Of a stretch of 33,459 bases of DNA, positions 8,491-19,800 are shown piece by piece; the stretch's first letter is position 1; each line of letters starts with the position of its first letter. The notes beneath the pieces were generated by a model. The model was given only the letters and a program-made list of their open reading frames with translations. It did no database searches and was not told the origin of the DNA. Position numbers and translations under genes: made by a program. Source of the stretch: Taibaiella sp. GTDB lineage: Bacteria > Bacteroidota > Bacteroidia > Chitinophagales > Chitinophagaceae. The DNA lies in NCBI GenBank assembly GCA_021740995.1, contig JAIOYR010000042.1, forward strand, positions 1 through 33,459, read 5' to 3'.

Positions 8491-10104
8491 ATGCAGGAAT
8501 TTGGCAGAAAAAATCCGTTAGTAAATTTAAGCGATTTGGGCTTGAATGTTGGTATTGCACATTGGAATTTATCACCTGATGAATTGGCAAAAACAACAAT
8601 TGCCTTAGGTCAAGGGGTACTCAATGATACGGGTGCATTGTGTGTAAGTACTGGTAAATTCACAGGTAGATCACCTAAAGATAAATTTACAGTAAAAGAT
8701 GCAATTACAGAACACAGTGTAGATTGGGGTGATGTGAACATACCTTTGTCACCAGAAGCATTCGATAAACTTTACGACAAAGTATGCGCATACATGACCG
8801 GAAAAGAAGTATGGGTGCGTGATGCGTATGCTTGTGCAGACCCTACCTACAGACTGAACATAAGGGTAATAAACGAAACACCCTGGGCCAATCTGTTTTG
8901 CAACGATTTGTTCCTTAGACCTACAGAAACAGAAATTGAATCCCAAAATCATGATTGGCTGATTCTTCAGGCTCCGGGTTTTATGGCCGACCCTGCTACC
9001 GATGGTACTCGTCAGGGCAACTTTACTATTGTCAACTTTACGCGCCGTATAATTCTTATCGGTGGTTCAGGCTACACCGGAGAAATGAAGAAAGGAATTT
9101 TCGGTGTTCTAAACTTTATACTTCCTCACAATCATAAAGTACTAAGCATGCACTGCTCCGCCAATGAAGGCAAAGATGGTGATGTAGCATTGTTCTTTGG
9201 ATTGAGTGGCACCGGAAAAACTACACTTAGCGCTGACCCGGATCGTGCACTTATAGGCGACGATGAGCATGGCTGGTCTGACACTACAGTTTTCAATTTC
9301 GAAGGTGGTTGCTACGCAAAATGCATAGACCTTAGCGAAGAGAAAGAACCACAGATTTTCAGAGCTATTAAGCCAGGCGCATTACTTGAAAACATCAAGT
9401 TCCTGCCAAATACAAATACAGTTGACTACGCAGATGCCAGCATAACAGAAAATACCCGTGCAGCATACCCGATAGATTTCATCAGCAATTCTAAAGAGCC
9501 TTCTTACGGTGGTCAGCCTAAAAATATATTTTTCCTTACCTGCGATGCGTTTGGAATTCTACCACCTATTTCCAAGCTAACAAAAGCTCAGGCAATGTAC
9601 CACTTCATCAGCGGTTATACTGCCAAAGTTGCCGGTACTGAAGTAGGTGTTACAGAACCACAGACTACTTTCTCTGCTTGTTTTGGTCGTGTGTTTCTCC
9701 CACTGCATCCGGCAAAATATGCTGAACTGCTGGGCAAAAAACTGGAAGAGCATAGCGATGTAAATGTTTGGCTGATAAATACAGGCTGGAGTGGTGGCGC
9801 TTATGGCACTGGTAGCCGCATGAAACTGCGCTACACCAGATCTATGATTACAGCTGCTATGAAGGGAGAACTGGATAATGTAGCGTACGAATCACATCCG
9901 GTTTTCGGAGTATTGATGCCGGCATCAGTTCCGGATGTACCGTCTGAAATACTTACACCACGAAATACATGGGCAAATAAAGAAGCTTATGATAAAAAAG
10001 CCAATGAACTGGCAAAGCTGTTTGTAAACAACTTTGCAAAATATGCTGAGCAGTCAAGCGATGAAATACGCTCAGCTGCACCAAAAGTTTTGGAAAACGC
10101 ATAA
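8491..10104 (+). CDS. pckA: Phosphoenolpyruvate carboxykinase (ATP)
   Basis: This 537-residue protein has all signatures of ATP-dependent PEP carboxykinase and nearly the same length as the 540-residue E. coli enzyme. They are the substrate-side 'GRSPKDKF' (59-66), 'GGSGYTGEMKKG' (191-202), the kinase-1a loop 'GLSGTGKTT' (237-245), the metal-binding kinase-2 segment 'DDEHGW' (257-262) and 'ENTRAAYP'. It converts oxaloacetate and ATP to PEP, CO2 and ADP in the cytoplasm, the first committed step of gluconeogenesis; the reverse reaction is used for anaplerosis in some Bacteroidota. It appears monocistronic, with its own -7 box upstream and a strong hairpin terminator 26 bases after the stop. 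The gene is intact, with no unusual features. Confidence 0.97.
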   Translation: MQEFGRKNPLVNLSDLGLNVGIAHWNLSPDELAKTTIALGQGVLNDTGALCVSTGKFTGRSPKDKFTVKDAITEHSVDWGDVNIPLSPEAFDKLYDKVCAYMTGKEVWVRDAYACADPTYRLNIRVINETPWANLFCNDLFLRPTETEIESQNHDWLILQAPGFMADPATDGTRQGNFTIVNFTRRIILIGGSGYTGEMKKGIFGVLNFILPHNHKVLSMHCSANEGKDGDVALFFGLSGTGKTTLSADPDRALIGDDEHGWSDTTVFNFEGGCYAKCIDLSEEKEPQIFRAIKPGALLENIKFLPNTNTVDYADASITENTRAAYPIDFISNSKEPSYGGQPKNIFFLTCDAFGILPPISKLTKAQAMYHFISGYTAKVAGTEVGVTEPQTTFSACFGRVFLPLHPAKYAELLGKKLEEHSDVNVWLINTGWSGGAYGTGSRMKLRYTRSMITAAMKGELDNVAYESHPVFGVLMPASVPDVPSEILTPRNTWANKEAYDKKANELAKLFVNNFAKYAEQSSDEIRSAAPKVLENA

Positions 10105-10126
10105 CAATCTAATAGATAAAAATTAT

Positions 10127-10160
10127 AAAAGCGGATGCAACCAAAATTGCATCCGCTTTT
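10127..10160. terminator. Bidirectional intrinsic terminator between pckA and the porin gene
   Basis: A perfect 10-bp GC-containing stem (10131-10140 with 10147-10156) encloses a 6-base loop. It is flanked by AAAA on the left and TTTT on the right, so it reads as a hairpin plus U-tract from both strands. It lies between two convergent genes and can serve both. Confidence 0.85.
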
Positions 10161-10185
10161 TAGATTTATGATTTGGTCTTCTATC

Positions 10186-11388
10186 CTAAAAATTCAACTG
10201 AGCCTGTATTCTCAAAAGGCTTCCATTTTGGAGGTTGTTTTGATTTTTAAAGTCCTCGAAACGTCTTTCACTGATTGTGTACATAACTACGAGCTCAAAA
10301 TTCTTGATAGGTAGCCACTCTATACCTGATTCAAATTCTGTCACTTCATGGCTTCTTGCATCCAATTCGTGCTTCTTGCCGCCATTGTATACATGTGCCC
10401 GGAAAAATGGCATAATCACTTGCTTCTTGTACTTCAGTAAATAACTCATAGTAATATATCCGCCACTCAAATCCTGCACCTCTATTGAGTCTGTAAGTTT
10501 ATTAAACTCTGGCCCCTTACCCACATTATATTCTGCCTGAATACCAAATGGTTGCGGATATAACACAAAAGTAGCAGCAGCACGCTGATCAAGATAGTTG
10601 CGATCCTTCAGATATTTAACGCCGGCAGACAACTGATCTGTAGGCAAAACAAACTTGCCCGTATAGGCCTGTACACCCGGCTCAATAATCTGATTGCCAA
10701 TCCTGAAAGGATAGGTAACACGACTTACCACATGCAACTCATTGTTCAGTTCGGGCTTATTAGCCGTCTGACCATTATATACACCAAAACCAAACACACC
10801 ATAGTCACCCGATCCTTTCAGACCGTCATTTACCAATCGACTATATAGCTTCCTAACATTAGAAGGAGCCCAATAAAAGAAAGCTGCCATGTCACGCTCG
10901 TTGCTCACAGCGCTATTAAGTGCGTCATTTCGGTCAAGCGGTATCCTGTTTTGGCTCGATTGCATATTTTCAAAGCCAAAAGGGACCTTACTCTGCCCCA
11001 ATCTAAGGCGAAATTCATTATTCTTATCCAGGCCAATATCCATATAGGCATCCCTAAGCTGTGCAAAATGCAAAATATTAGAAGAAGGTGAGCTAGCGAT
11101 ATCCGGCTGTATATAAATATAAACCCGCTCATGTACTTGTCCGTACAATATCAAACGCATGCGCCTTATAAACAATCCACCATTTTCTCCCCAGGATTTG
11201 TCGCCTTGCTCGTTCTTTAGCAAAGGGTTTGTTTCCAGCAAACGATTGTACCTTACCTGCATATAACCCCTGATGGCAATCTTGTCATACCAGTGAGCTT
11301 TTTTCTCCTGTTCCGGTTTTGTTGAATCAGACTGGCCAAAAGAGGCAAAAGGCATTATTAAAAATGCAAATGATAATAATTTATTCAT
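10186..11388 (-). CDS. Outer-membrane porin, OprO/OprP (Porin_O_P) family
   Basis: This 400-residue protein has a clear signal peptide, cleaved near 'ASFG|QSDS' (18/19), so it is exported. The mature part is rich in alternating beta-strand patterns such as 'IRGYMQVRYNR', 'LFIRRMRLILYGQV' and 'VYIYIQPDIAS', and ends in a strand with a C-terminal Phe ('RIQAQLNF'), as in outer-membrane barrels. The motif order 'GYMQ.RY', 'IRR.R..L.G', 'LRLGQ.KVPFG' is that of the phosphate/polyphosphate-selective porin family. Anion selectivity is inferred. The supporting context is that the gene is divergent from a DUF47/PiT phosphate transport pair. It shares a 291-base control region with them and a terminator with pckA. 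Confidence 0.82.
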   Translation of the reverse strand: MNKLLSFAFLIMPFASFGQSDSTKPEQEKKAHWYDKIAIRGYMQVRYNRLLETNPLLKNEQGDKSWGENGGLFIRRMRLILYGQVHERVYIYIQPDIASSPSSNILHFAQLRDAYMDIGLDKNNEFRLRLGQSKVPFGFENMQSSQNRIPLDRNDALNSAVSNERDMAAFFYWAPSNVRKLYSRLVNDGLKGSGDYGVFGFGVYNGQTANKPELNNELHVVSRVTYPFRIGNQIIEPGVQAYTGKFVLPTDQLSAGVKYLKDRNYLDQRAAATFVLYPQPFGIQAEYNVGKGPEFNKLTDSIEVQDLSGGYITMSYLLKYKKQVIMPFFRAHVYNGGKKHELDARSHEVTEFESGIEWLPIKNFELVVMYTISERRFEDFKNQNNLQNGSLLRIQAQLNF

Positions 11389-11406
11389 ATTTTCTTAACT
11401 TTCAGG

Positions 11407-11414
11407 CAAAAGTA
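11407..11414 (-). promoter_or_regulatory. Bacteroidota -7 box for the porin gene
   Basis: On the minus strand this reads TACTTTTG, the TAnnTTTG consensus, 18 bases ahead of the porin start at 11388. A weak ATTG lies about 18 bases further upstream (11436-11433). Confidence 0.45.
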
Positions 11415-11628
11415 GTTTTGTATTTACACACTCAATGTAAACTGAACGTTATGCAATTATTACTTCTGTATTACCTTTATGTTAAGTGATGAAAAAGTGG
11501 TTTTTTATTTAGAAAAAAGTAGTAGGGAATAATTAATTAGGAATTAACTGCATATACTTTCCAGACAAACTCAATGTTAAGGAATTATTAAGTCTTGGAA
11601 GTGAATATTAATATCGGTAAAATGCGGA

Positions 11629-11636
11629 TAGCTTTG
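11629..11636 (+). promoter_or_regulatory. Bacteroidota -7 box for the DUF47-PiT operon
   Basis: TAGCTTTG fits TAnnTTTG and lies 43 bases before the ATG at 11680. The 291-base divergent spacer (11389-11679) otherwise contains only AT-rich DNA; I could not recognise a Pho-box-like direct repeat in it. Confidence 0.4.
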
Positions 11637-11679
11637 CGGCATTATTGATTTAAAAAAGGAAACAAAAAACATACCACAC

Positions 11680-12327
11680 ATGTCATTTGATTCAATACTT
11701 AAAATTTTTTTACCAAAAGATAGGGTGTTTTATAGTTTGTTTGAAGAAGTAGCGAGTACACTTGTATTGATGGGTGATACTTTTAAAAATGCATTAGCAG
11801 AGACAGATCTAAGCAAAAGAGATGCAATGCTGAAAACACTGGAAGAGCTGGAGCATAAAAATGATGAAACAACACATCGGTTATTTATAGAGTTAGGTAG
11901 TAACTTCATAACACCACTAGATAGAGAAGACATACACTATCTGGCAACATCGCTGGATGATATTGCAGATTACATTTGGGGTGCAGCAAAAAGAATTGTA
12001 AACTACCAAATAGACGATAAATTTAATACCCTACCGGCATTTGCAGAAATAATTTCCAAATCAATTGCCGCAATAAACACAGCTATTTATGGTCTTCGCG
12101 GGCTCAAAGACCTACGCGCCATAACTGACTCCTGTGTGATAGTAAACAGCCTTGAAAATAATGCTGATGACTTGCTCGACGCGACTATGATGAAATTATT
12201 TTCATCAAATATGAGTGCGATAGAATTGATAAAACAAAAAGATATTTTTCAGATGCTCGAAGTGGTGACTGATAAATGTGAAGATGCAGCAAATGTTGTA
12301 GAATCTATCATCATTAAATACGCTTAA
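11680..12327 (+). CDS. DUF47-family (PhoU-like) phosphate transport accessory protein
   Basis: This 215-residue, all-helical cytoplasmic protein has the features of the DUF47/YkaA family (PF01865), a relative of PhoU. It shows 'LKTLEELEHKNDETTHRL' near residue 50, 'TPLDREDIHYLATSLDDIADYIW' near residue 80, and the repeated acidic motif 'EVVTDKCEDAANVVE' near the end, probably part of a metal-binding helix bundle. DUF47 genes are typically next to PiT transporters and are thought to modulate them. Here the PiT gene starts 13 bases after the stop, so the two form an operon. Confidence 0.9.
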   Translation: MSFDSILKIFLPKDRVFYSLFEEVASTLVLMGDTFKNALAETDLSKRDAMLKTLEELEHKNDETTHRLFIELGSNFITPLDREDIHYLATSLDDIADYIWGAAKRIVNYQIDDKFNTLPAFAEIISKSIAAINTAIYGLRGLKDLRAITDSCVIVNSLENNADDLLDATMMKLFSSNMSAIELIKQKDIFQMLEVVTDKCEDAANVVESIIIKYA

Positions 12328-12340
12328 TTAAAGCTCCATT

Positions 12341-13537
12341 ATGTCGGTTCTGCTCATCGTTGTTTTAGTATTGGCATTGTTATTTGACTACATCAACGGA
12401 TTTCATGATGCTGCAAATTCAATCGCAACAGTTGTTTCTACTAAAGTGCTAACACCCTATCAGGCAGTAGCCTGGGCGGCTTTGTTCAATTTCGTAGCCT
12501 TTTTTATATTTAAAGATCATGGTGTAGCAAAAACGGTAGCAAAAACCGTACATGAAGAATTCATTACTCTTCCGGTAATACTTTCCGGACTTATAGCAGC
12601 AATATCCTGGAATCTACTTACATGGTGGTTTGGCATTCCCTCAAGTTCATCTCATACACTTATTGGTGGTTTTGCAGGTGCAGCTATTGCACACGGTGGT
12701 TGGGGTGCAATAAGTTCTGAACCGATTCTGAAAACTGTAAGTTTCATAGTACTGGCACCACTAATAGGCATGATAATGGCATTTATCATATCTCTATGGT
12801 TTATATATTCTTTTCGAAAAGGATGGATATCAAAAATAATACCTACGATTGTTATTGCAATTGTAGTTATTTTATTGTATCATTATATTGAGACTGATCC
12901 GGCAAAACTTAAGAACTACCATGACTCGTATATGGCAAATTTGCTATTGGAAAGCAAAAATCTAAAGTGGTTTTTGCTGGGTCTGATTTTAGTATCAATG
13001 AGTATTTTCACGATGATATTAGGATCGCTGAATACAGCCAGAGCCACTTTATATCTTAAAAGATTCCAACTTGTATCATCTGCCATATTTAGTATCGGGC
13101 ATGGAGGAAATGATGCGCAAAAAGTAATGGGCATCATATCTGCTGCGCTTATATGTGAAAATCAGATAGCATCGCATGACCAAATGCCATATTGGGTTCC
13201 TCTGGCATGTTACTCAGCAATAGCTTTGGGTACCATGAGTGGTGGATGGAAAATTATCAAAACAATGGGTACCCGAATTACAAAGGTAACCCCGTTTGAA
13301 GGAGTAGCCGCAGAAACTGCAGGCGCAATAACATTATTTCTTACCGAAAATCTAAAAATACCTGTTAGTACTACTCACACAATTACGGGTTCAATTATAG
13401 GAGTAGGTGCCACAAAACGTCTATCTGCTGTCCGCTGGGGCGTCACCATCAATCTACTTTGGGCATGGATAATGACTATCCCTGTTAGTGGACTCCTTGC
13501 TGCTTTATGTTATGCAGTTGTAAGATTATTTCTCTAA
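12341..13537 (+). CDS. pit: Inorganic phosphate transporter, PiT family
   Basis: This 398-residue polytopic protein carries the two inverted PiT/PHO4 signatures: 'GFHDAANSIATVVST' (20-34) and 'SIGHGGNDAQKVMG' (about 251-263). Each is followed by its serine/threonine-rich partner loop, 'GIPSSSSHTLIGG' and 'PVSTTHTITGSIIGVG'. About ten membrane helices are visible. The PiT family performs low-affinity symport of phosphate (as metal-phosphate) with H+ or Na+ across the inner membrane. With the DUF47 gene 13 bases upstream and the divergent anion-type porin, it makes a full outer- to inner-membrane phosphate route. All signature residues are present. Confidence 0.95.
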   Translation: MSVLLIVVLVLALLFDYINGFHDAANSIATVVSTKVLTPYQAVAWAALFNFVAFFIFKDHGVAKTVAKTVHEEFITLPVILSGLIAAISWNLLTWWFGIPSSSSHTLIGGFAGAAIAHGGWGAISSEPILKTVSFIVLAPLIGMIMAFIISLWFIYSFRKGWISKIIPTIVIAIVVILLYHYIETDPAKLKNYHDSYMANLLLESKNLKWFLLGLILVSMSIFTMILGSLNTARATLYLKRFQLVSSAIFSIGHGGNDAQKVMGIISAALICENQIASHDQMPYWVPLACYSAIALGTMSGGWKIIKTMGTRITKVTPFEGVAAETAGAITLFLTENLKIPVSTTHTITGSIIGVGATKRLSAVRWGVTINLLWAWIMTIPVSGLLAALCYAVVRLFL

Positions 13538-13570
13538 TATCTTTCATTACTTTACATTTTTCCATTCTCA

Positions 13571-13609
13571 TTATTAATGCATTGCCGGCTATTGGCATTG
13601 CATTAATAA
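13571..13609 (+). terminator. Hairpin after the pit operon
   Basis: TTATTAATGCA (13571-13581) pairs perfectly with TGCATTAATAA (13599-13609). After one T-T mismatch four more pairs close a short loop at about 13587-13593. It begins 33 bases after the pit stop codon. There is no T-run directly behind it, so it may be a weak terminator or an mRNA 3'-end stabiliser. Confidence 0.5.
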
Positions 13610-13830
13610 ATATACTTATTGGGCACTAACATTTTAATAAAAACAGGCGCCTTATAAAATTATGTGTACTCATAAATGCATGGTTTCCAGATCGATGTAG
13701 TTATTTTTATCATAAATAAATAGCAGCATATTTTTACCTTTAATTGAAAGTTAAAACGATAAAAAATAGTCTTGAAAATCTATTCAATTGTAATGTTTTT
13801 TTGAAAAAATAATTATATTTTTACCATCAA

Positions 13831-13838
13831 TAGTTTTG
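13831..13838 (+). promoter_or_regulatory. Bacteroidota -7 box for the first giant surface protein gene
   Basis: TAGTTTTG fits TAnnTTTG and lies 21 bases before the ATG at 13860, so transcription would start close to the gene. A TTTG is at 13800-13803, but 27 bases away, which is longer than the usual -33 to -7 spacing. Confidence 0.4.
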
Positions 13839-13859
13839 TAAAAAATAAAGAACCGGAAA

Positions 13860-16800
13860 ATGAGAAAAACGACTACTTACTTTTGCACCCTACTAGCAAT
13901 TATTTCTTTCATAATAAGCACTCCATCGTTTGCTCAAATGGTAGGCGACCAGATTTTCCTGAAAGGAAAATGGGTACAAGTAGGAGTTGCACCAAACGGA
14001 TCGCTAGGCTCTACAAGACTTCCGCCGACCGGGGTATACAATTGCAATTCTCCCACATTTAATTTTTATGATCCGGGTATTGCCGCATTCACCGGCGCAT
14101 CTAACCAACGGTTAATGATGGTATATGATGCTGGTCTAGACGGATTTACTACCGGCACGCCCGCCTTTTTTGGTGATTACTCTATGCCTGGCACGCCATA
14201 TGAAGGTTGGGGCGTTCAGGTAAATGGCAACCATAGCGAAGCTCAGGCTCAATATTATTTGGCTACAACAACAGGTTTTGCTGGTGCAGCTGGGTTAACA
14301 GGTACTAATACTGCTTACCTAAATCCTACCGGGCAGACCATTGGAGTCTGGCAAGGTACTGCTGCCGGAGGTCAATTACAGATAACTCAGCGTACAACAG
14401 TGGACACAAATGCATCCTGGGTAAAAATGAGAGTTGTTCTAAGAAATACAGGCACTACTACGTTGACTGGTGTTCATTATTTGCGCGAAACCGATCCAGA
14501 CAATGATCAGCTAGCTCCGGGAGGGTCTTTCACTACTGTGAATGTAATTAACCATCAAAATGATTACTACCATAGAGTAATGGTAACAGCAACGGCAACA
14601 ATGTACACTACCCAAACTCTGTCTCTATCTACAAAAGATTGCAGAGCTAAATGTTTTATTCATAGCGGATGGCCAATGTCAACTAGTGTAAATCTTGCTA
14701 CTTTGTGGTCTACCGGTTGGAGTGGTTTTAACTTTACCGGTCCGGTAACTTCAGACGTAGCAATAGGACTGGTTTACAATCTTGGAAACATAGCCGCCGG
14801 CGACAGTACTGAATTGTCTTATGCCTACGTATTTAACGGTTTGTTAGGTATAGATAGTGCCATCGCCAATCCACAGCTCGTGGTAAATGGTATACCAAGA
14901 GATTCTACAGACACAGTAACTTCATGCTCGTTTACTGGAAGTACGTTGGCTTGTAGTATTACTAATGGCTCTACTGCTGACTGGTTCGGTAGTACTTGGA
15001 CCTGGGCGCCATCCACTTATCTTGCTACTACTACAGGCATTACAAATACAATCAGTGTAAGCTCAATAACAACACCAATTACTTATACGATCACCGGTAC
15101 GACAGGTGTATCAGGATGTGCCGGCAGAACGTTTTTCCTTACGGTAATGCCGCCAGGCACAACACCACCTCCTACTACTACCACACCGTTATCATACTGT
15201 CTTGGAGCTGCCACTGTGCCGTTAACTGCGTCGGGCGTAGGCACTATATATTGGTGGACTACTCCTACCGGGGGCACAGGCACTACGGTTGCACCTACCC
15301 CTTCTTCGGCAGCGGTAGGCACTACAACATGGTATGTCTCGCAGGTTGTAGCGGGATGTCCTAGTCCCCGTATTCCTGTAGACGTTACCATATTCGCTCT
15401 GTCTACTCCTATCACGGGTAGCTTATTTTTATGTACCGGATACACTACAACCTTAGCTAATGGTACGTCCGGAGGTGTATGGTCAAGCGGAACACCAGCG
15501 GTAGCAACTGTAGGATCAAGTACAGGAGTAGTAACCGGCGTATCGCCCGGCACTGCGATGATTTCCTATTCGGTATTAGGCTGTGTCGCCACAGCCGTAG
15601 TAACAGTAACTACAACTCCTGCGGCTATAACCGGCATTATGATAGCCTGTTTGGGAAGTACTACCACTCTGGCCAACTCTGTGCCAGGCGGAAGCTGGAG
15701 CAGCAGTAACATTGCTGTTGCTACAGTTGGATCTTCAACGGGAATTGTGACAGGCGTAAGTCTAGGCACAGCAACTATTACCTACAATATGGGAGGCGGG
15801 TGTTTCGTAACCACTATAGTTACTGTTAACCCGTTGCCATCTGCTATTACAGGTTCCTCCAGTTTATGCGTAGGAACTACTACACCTCTTGCCAGCGCCA
15901 CCCCCGGTGGCTTATGGACAAGCAGTACACCTAGTATAGCAAGTGTGGGAGTAGCTACCGGAATCGTTTCGGGAATCACCGCAGGTACTGCTACTATTAG
16001 TTACAGGGTAGCTGGTTGTGCAGTAACAATGGTAGTAACTGTAGTAACCGCGGCCACTGCTATTATAGGACCAACATCTGTATGCGTTGGATCTACCATT
16101 ACATTATCAAATGCAACCACTGGTGGAACCTGGACCAGCGGTGCAACAGGTATTGCCACAATTGGCAGTTCCTCAGGAATTGTAACAGGCGTTGCTTCAG
16201 GTACCGCTACAATAACTTATTTCCTGAGTGCAGGTTGTACTACTACAAGAGTAGTAACTGTTGTACCTACCCCAGCGCCAATATCAGGTACATTGAGTAT
16301 ATGTATTGGCGCTACAACTACTCTAAGCCACGGCACAGCTGGCGGTACTTGGAGTTCTGCTTGTCCAACAATTATTACAACGACACTTGGAACAGGTGTA
16401 GTTACAGGTCTTTCAGCAGGAACATGTAATGTTACTTATACACTACCAAGTGGTTGTATATCAGTAGCTACGGTTACTGTAAATGCAGCACCGGCAAGCA
16501 TAACAGGTACATTAGCAGTTTGTCAGGGAGCCACAACTACATTAAGCAGCGCAACACCCGGCGGCACATGGAATTCATCAACGCCAGCTATCGCTACTGT
16601 AGTAGTTGGGACCGGCTTTGTGACAGGCATAGCAAGCGGCACTACTACTATTACATACCGGGCAGCAACAGGATGTATCACTACTGCAGTGTTTACTGTT
16701 AATGCTGCACCTTCAGCGATTACCGGTACTACATCTGTATGTGTAGGTAATACTACATTGCTGAGCAGTACTACACCCGGCGGTGTTTGGAGTTCCTCTG

Positions 16801-19800
16801 CTCCTGCTATTGCTACAGTATCAGGTGGCGGTTTGGTAACTGGCTTGTCTTCAGGCACGACAACTATGGGCACAGCTACAATTACGTATACTTCATCAGG
16901 TGGTTGCCATACAACAACTGTTGTAACTGTAAATGCGGGCCCTGCAGCAATTACAGGTAGTCTTGCAATTTGCTCAGGATTTACAACTACCCTCACAAGT
17001 GCTACCACAGGCGGTGTATGGACAAGTAGTGCTCCGGCAATTGCAACAGTGCTTAGCCCTGGCTTTATCGGTGGTAGTTCGTTTGGTACTGCCACTATTA
17101 GTTACACAATAGGCAGTTGCTCAGCTACCGCTGTTGTTACTGTAAATACATTACCGGGAGCTATTGGAGGCTCATTATCAGTATGCGCAGGACAATGTAA
17201 TACGTTGACCAATGCTACAGGCGGAGGCACATGGGCTAGCAGTAATCCTGCTGTTGCTACAATAGATGTGGCAACCGGCTTGTTCTGCGGTGTAACTGCC
17301 GGCACCGCAACCATCACTTATTCTTTAGGTTCCGGTTGTATTACTACTTCCGTTGTTACAGTTAACATCGTTCCAGCAACAATAAGTGGTTCTCTGAATA
17401 TATGTGCTGGTGTAACTACTACTCTTACAAATGCCACACCGGGTGGCACATGGTTAAGCGACAATGTATTAGCAGCAACAATAGGGGTAGGAACTGGTGT
17501 AGCAACCGGCATCGCGCCCGGCGGTACAGCTACAATATCTTATACATTGCCCACAGGCTGCAGAAGCACAGTTGTGATGACAGTAAATCCCGTTCCGGGA
17601 GTGATATCAGGTACTACTAACGTATGCTCTGGAAGCTGTACTACTCTGACCAATCCAACAGCAGGTGGAACTTGGAGCAGTACCAACTTATCTATAGGCA
17701 CAATAAATGCTGCAACCGGATTGTTCTGTGGTAACCTTGCAGGTACTACTACTGTTTCATACACTATGCCTTCCGGCTGTGCACGTTCTATTGTTATTTT
17801 AGTAAATCCATTACCTACCGGCATCAGCGGAACGCTGCAGGTATGTGCGGGTTCTACAACAACACTAACAGGTACTCCAACAATGGGTACATGGGCAAGC
17901 AGCACAACCACAGTAGGTACTATTGACATTGGCTCAGGCGTACTTACAGGAGTATCGGCAGGTACTACTACTATCACTTATACATTAGCTACCGGATGTA
18001 GCCGTACAGCAGTAGCATCCGTAAATCCTATACCAGCAGTGATAACAGGAACAAACACAGTATGTGTTGGTCAGACTACTGCCCTCACCAGCGCTACTGC
18101 AGGTGGAACATGGGCTAGCAGTGCAACTGCTATTGCTACGGTAAATGCTTCAGGAGTAGTAAGTGGTGTGAGTGGTGGTGCAGGGTCAGCAACTACTACA
18201 ATCACTTATACTCTACCTACCGGTTGCCGCACTACGACAACCGTAACAGTGTTCGCACTTCCGGGTCTCATAACCGGTGCTGCAGGAAATCTTTGCCCGG
18301 GCACATCAGTAACACTGAGCTGCCTACCTGTAGGTGGCACATGGACAAGTGGCGCTACCGGTATAGCAACTATCGGCGTAACAACCGGCATTGCCACAGG
18401 CATAGCATCAGGCACAGCAAACATCACCTACACGCTAGGCACAGGATGTACCGCAATTCGTGCAGTAACTGTGAACAACATTCCAGACCCAATTACAGGT
18501 TCTTTAACAACATGTGTGGGACAAACTACTACACTCAGCACTACAAGTATAGGTGGTACATGGAGTTCAGGTAGCCCTGCTATTGCCACTATCAACTCTT
18601 CAGGAGTAGTGACTGGAGTTAGTGGAGGTGCAGGATCTGCAACTGTAGTTATCAGCTATACAATGCCAACTACTTGTGTTGTTACAAACATTGTAACCGT
18701 ATATGCGCTACCAGGCAACATAACAGGCACATTGCAGGTATGTGAAGGTCTTACATCTACACTTACTACCTCAACTCCGGGTGGCACCTGGACAAGTAGC
18801 AATACTGCTGTAGCAACTGTAGATGTAACAACTGGTGTAGTAACAGGCGTTTCAGCCACTCCGGCACCAGCTACTGCAACTATTACCTATTCTTTAGGTA
18901 CAGGTTGTTATAAGACTGCAACAGTTTCAGTAAGTCCGCTTCCAGCTATTGTAACCGGCGTAATGCAGGTATGTATCGGAGGTACTACAACTTTGAGCAA
19001 TGCTACATCAGGTGGCACATGGAGCAGTAGTGCTACAGGTGTTGCCACGGTAGTAGCAGGCAGTGGTGTTGTAACAGGTACGGGCGCAGGCACTGCAGCA
19101 ATCAGCTATACTTTGTCTACAGGCTGCAGCAGGAGCGGAATAGTAACAGTACATCCTCTACCTTCTGTGATTACCGGACCGTCTGAAGTATGTGTGAATT
19201 CGACAATCACTTTAGGCAGTACACCTCCCGGAGGTATATGGAGCAGCCCGGATGCTACAGTAAGCATCAACCCATCAACAGGTGATTTGTTTGGTAATAG
19301 CGCAGGTACTGCTACCGTTAGCTACACGATAGGCATTGGCTGTACACGCACCAAGAGCATAACAGTGAACCCGCAACCAGCGACTATCACAGGTGATCTG
19401 GGTGTATGTATCGGATTCAATACATTGCTTGCTACAACCAGCACTGGTGGCACATGGAACAGTAGTATACCTGCCGTGGCAACAATAGATGCGTCTGGTC
19501 TGGTAACGAGTGTTACAACAGGCACTACAACGGTAATGTACACATTACCAGTAACAGGTTGTACACGCGCAGTAATAGTAAGAGTAGACTCCCTCCCGGC
19601 ACCTAGTACAGGTAGCGATGGTTTCTGTAACCTGAGTTCTACCACCTATTCTACACTTACACCTGGTGTAAGATGGAGTACTTCTGACACTTCAATAATT
19701 GTTATTGACTCTGTAACTGGTGTGGCAACAGGTGTTTCGGTAGATACTGCTGATATAATAGTAAGAATAGCTGCAACTGGTTGTTCTACTACTAAATCAG

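Larger units (their letters stand above)
13538..13859. other. 322-base spacer between pit and the first giant gene
   Basis: The spacer contains the hairpin at 13571-13609 near its left end and the -7 box at 13831-13838 near its right end. Between them is AT-rich DNA in which I see no reading frame of note, RNA gene or repeat. Confidence 0.6.

Noticed and set aside
11389-11679. Pho-box-like operator in the porin/DUF47 spacer.
   Set aside because: The spacer has short AT-rich similarities such as TTAAGGAATTATTAAG, but no convincing spaced direct repeat.
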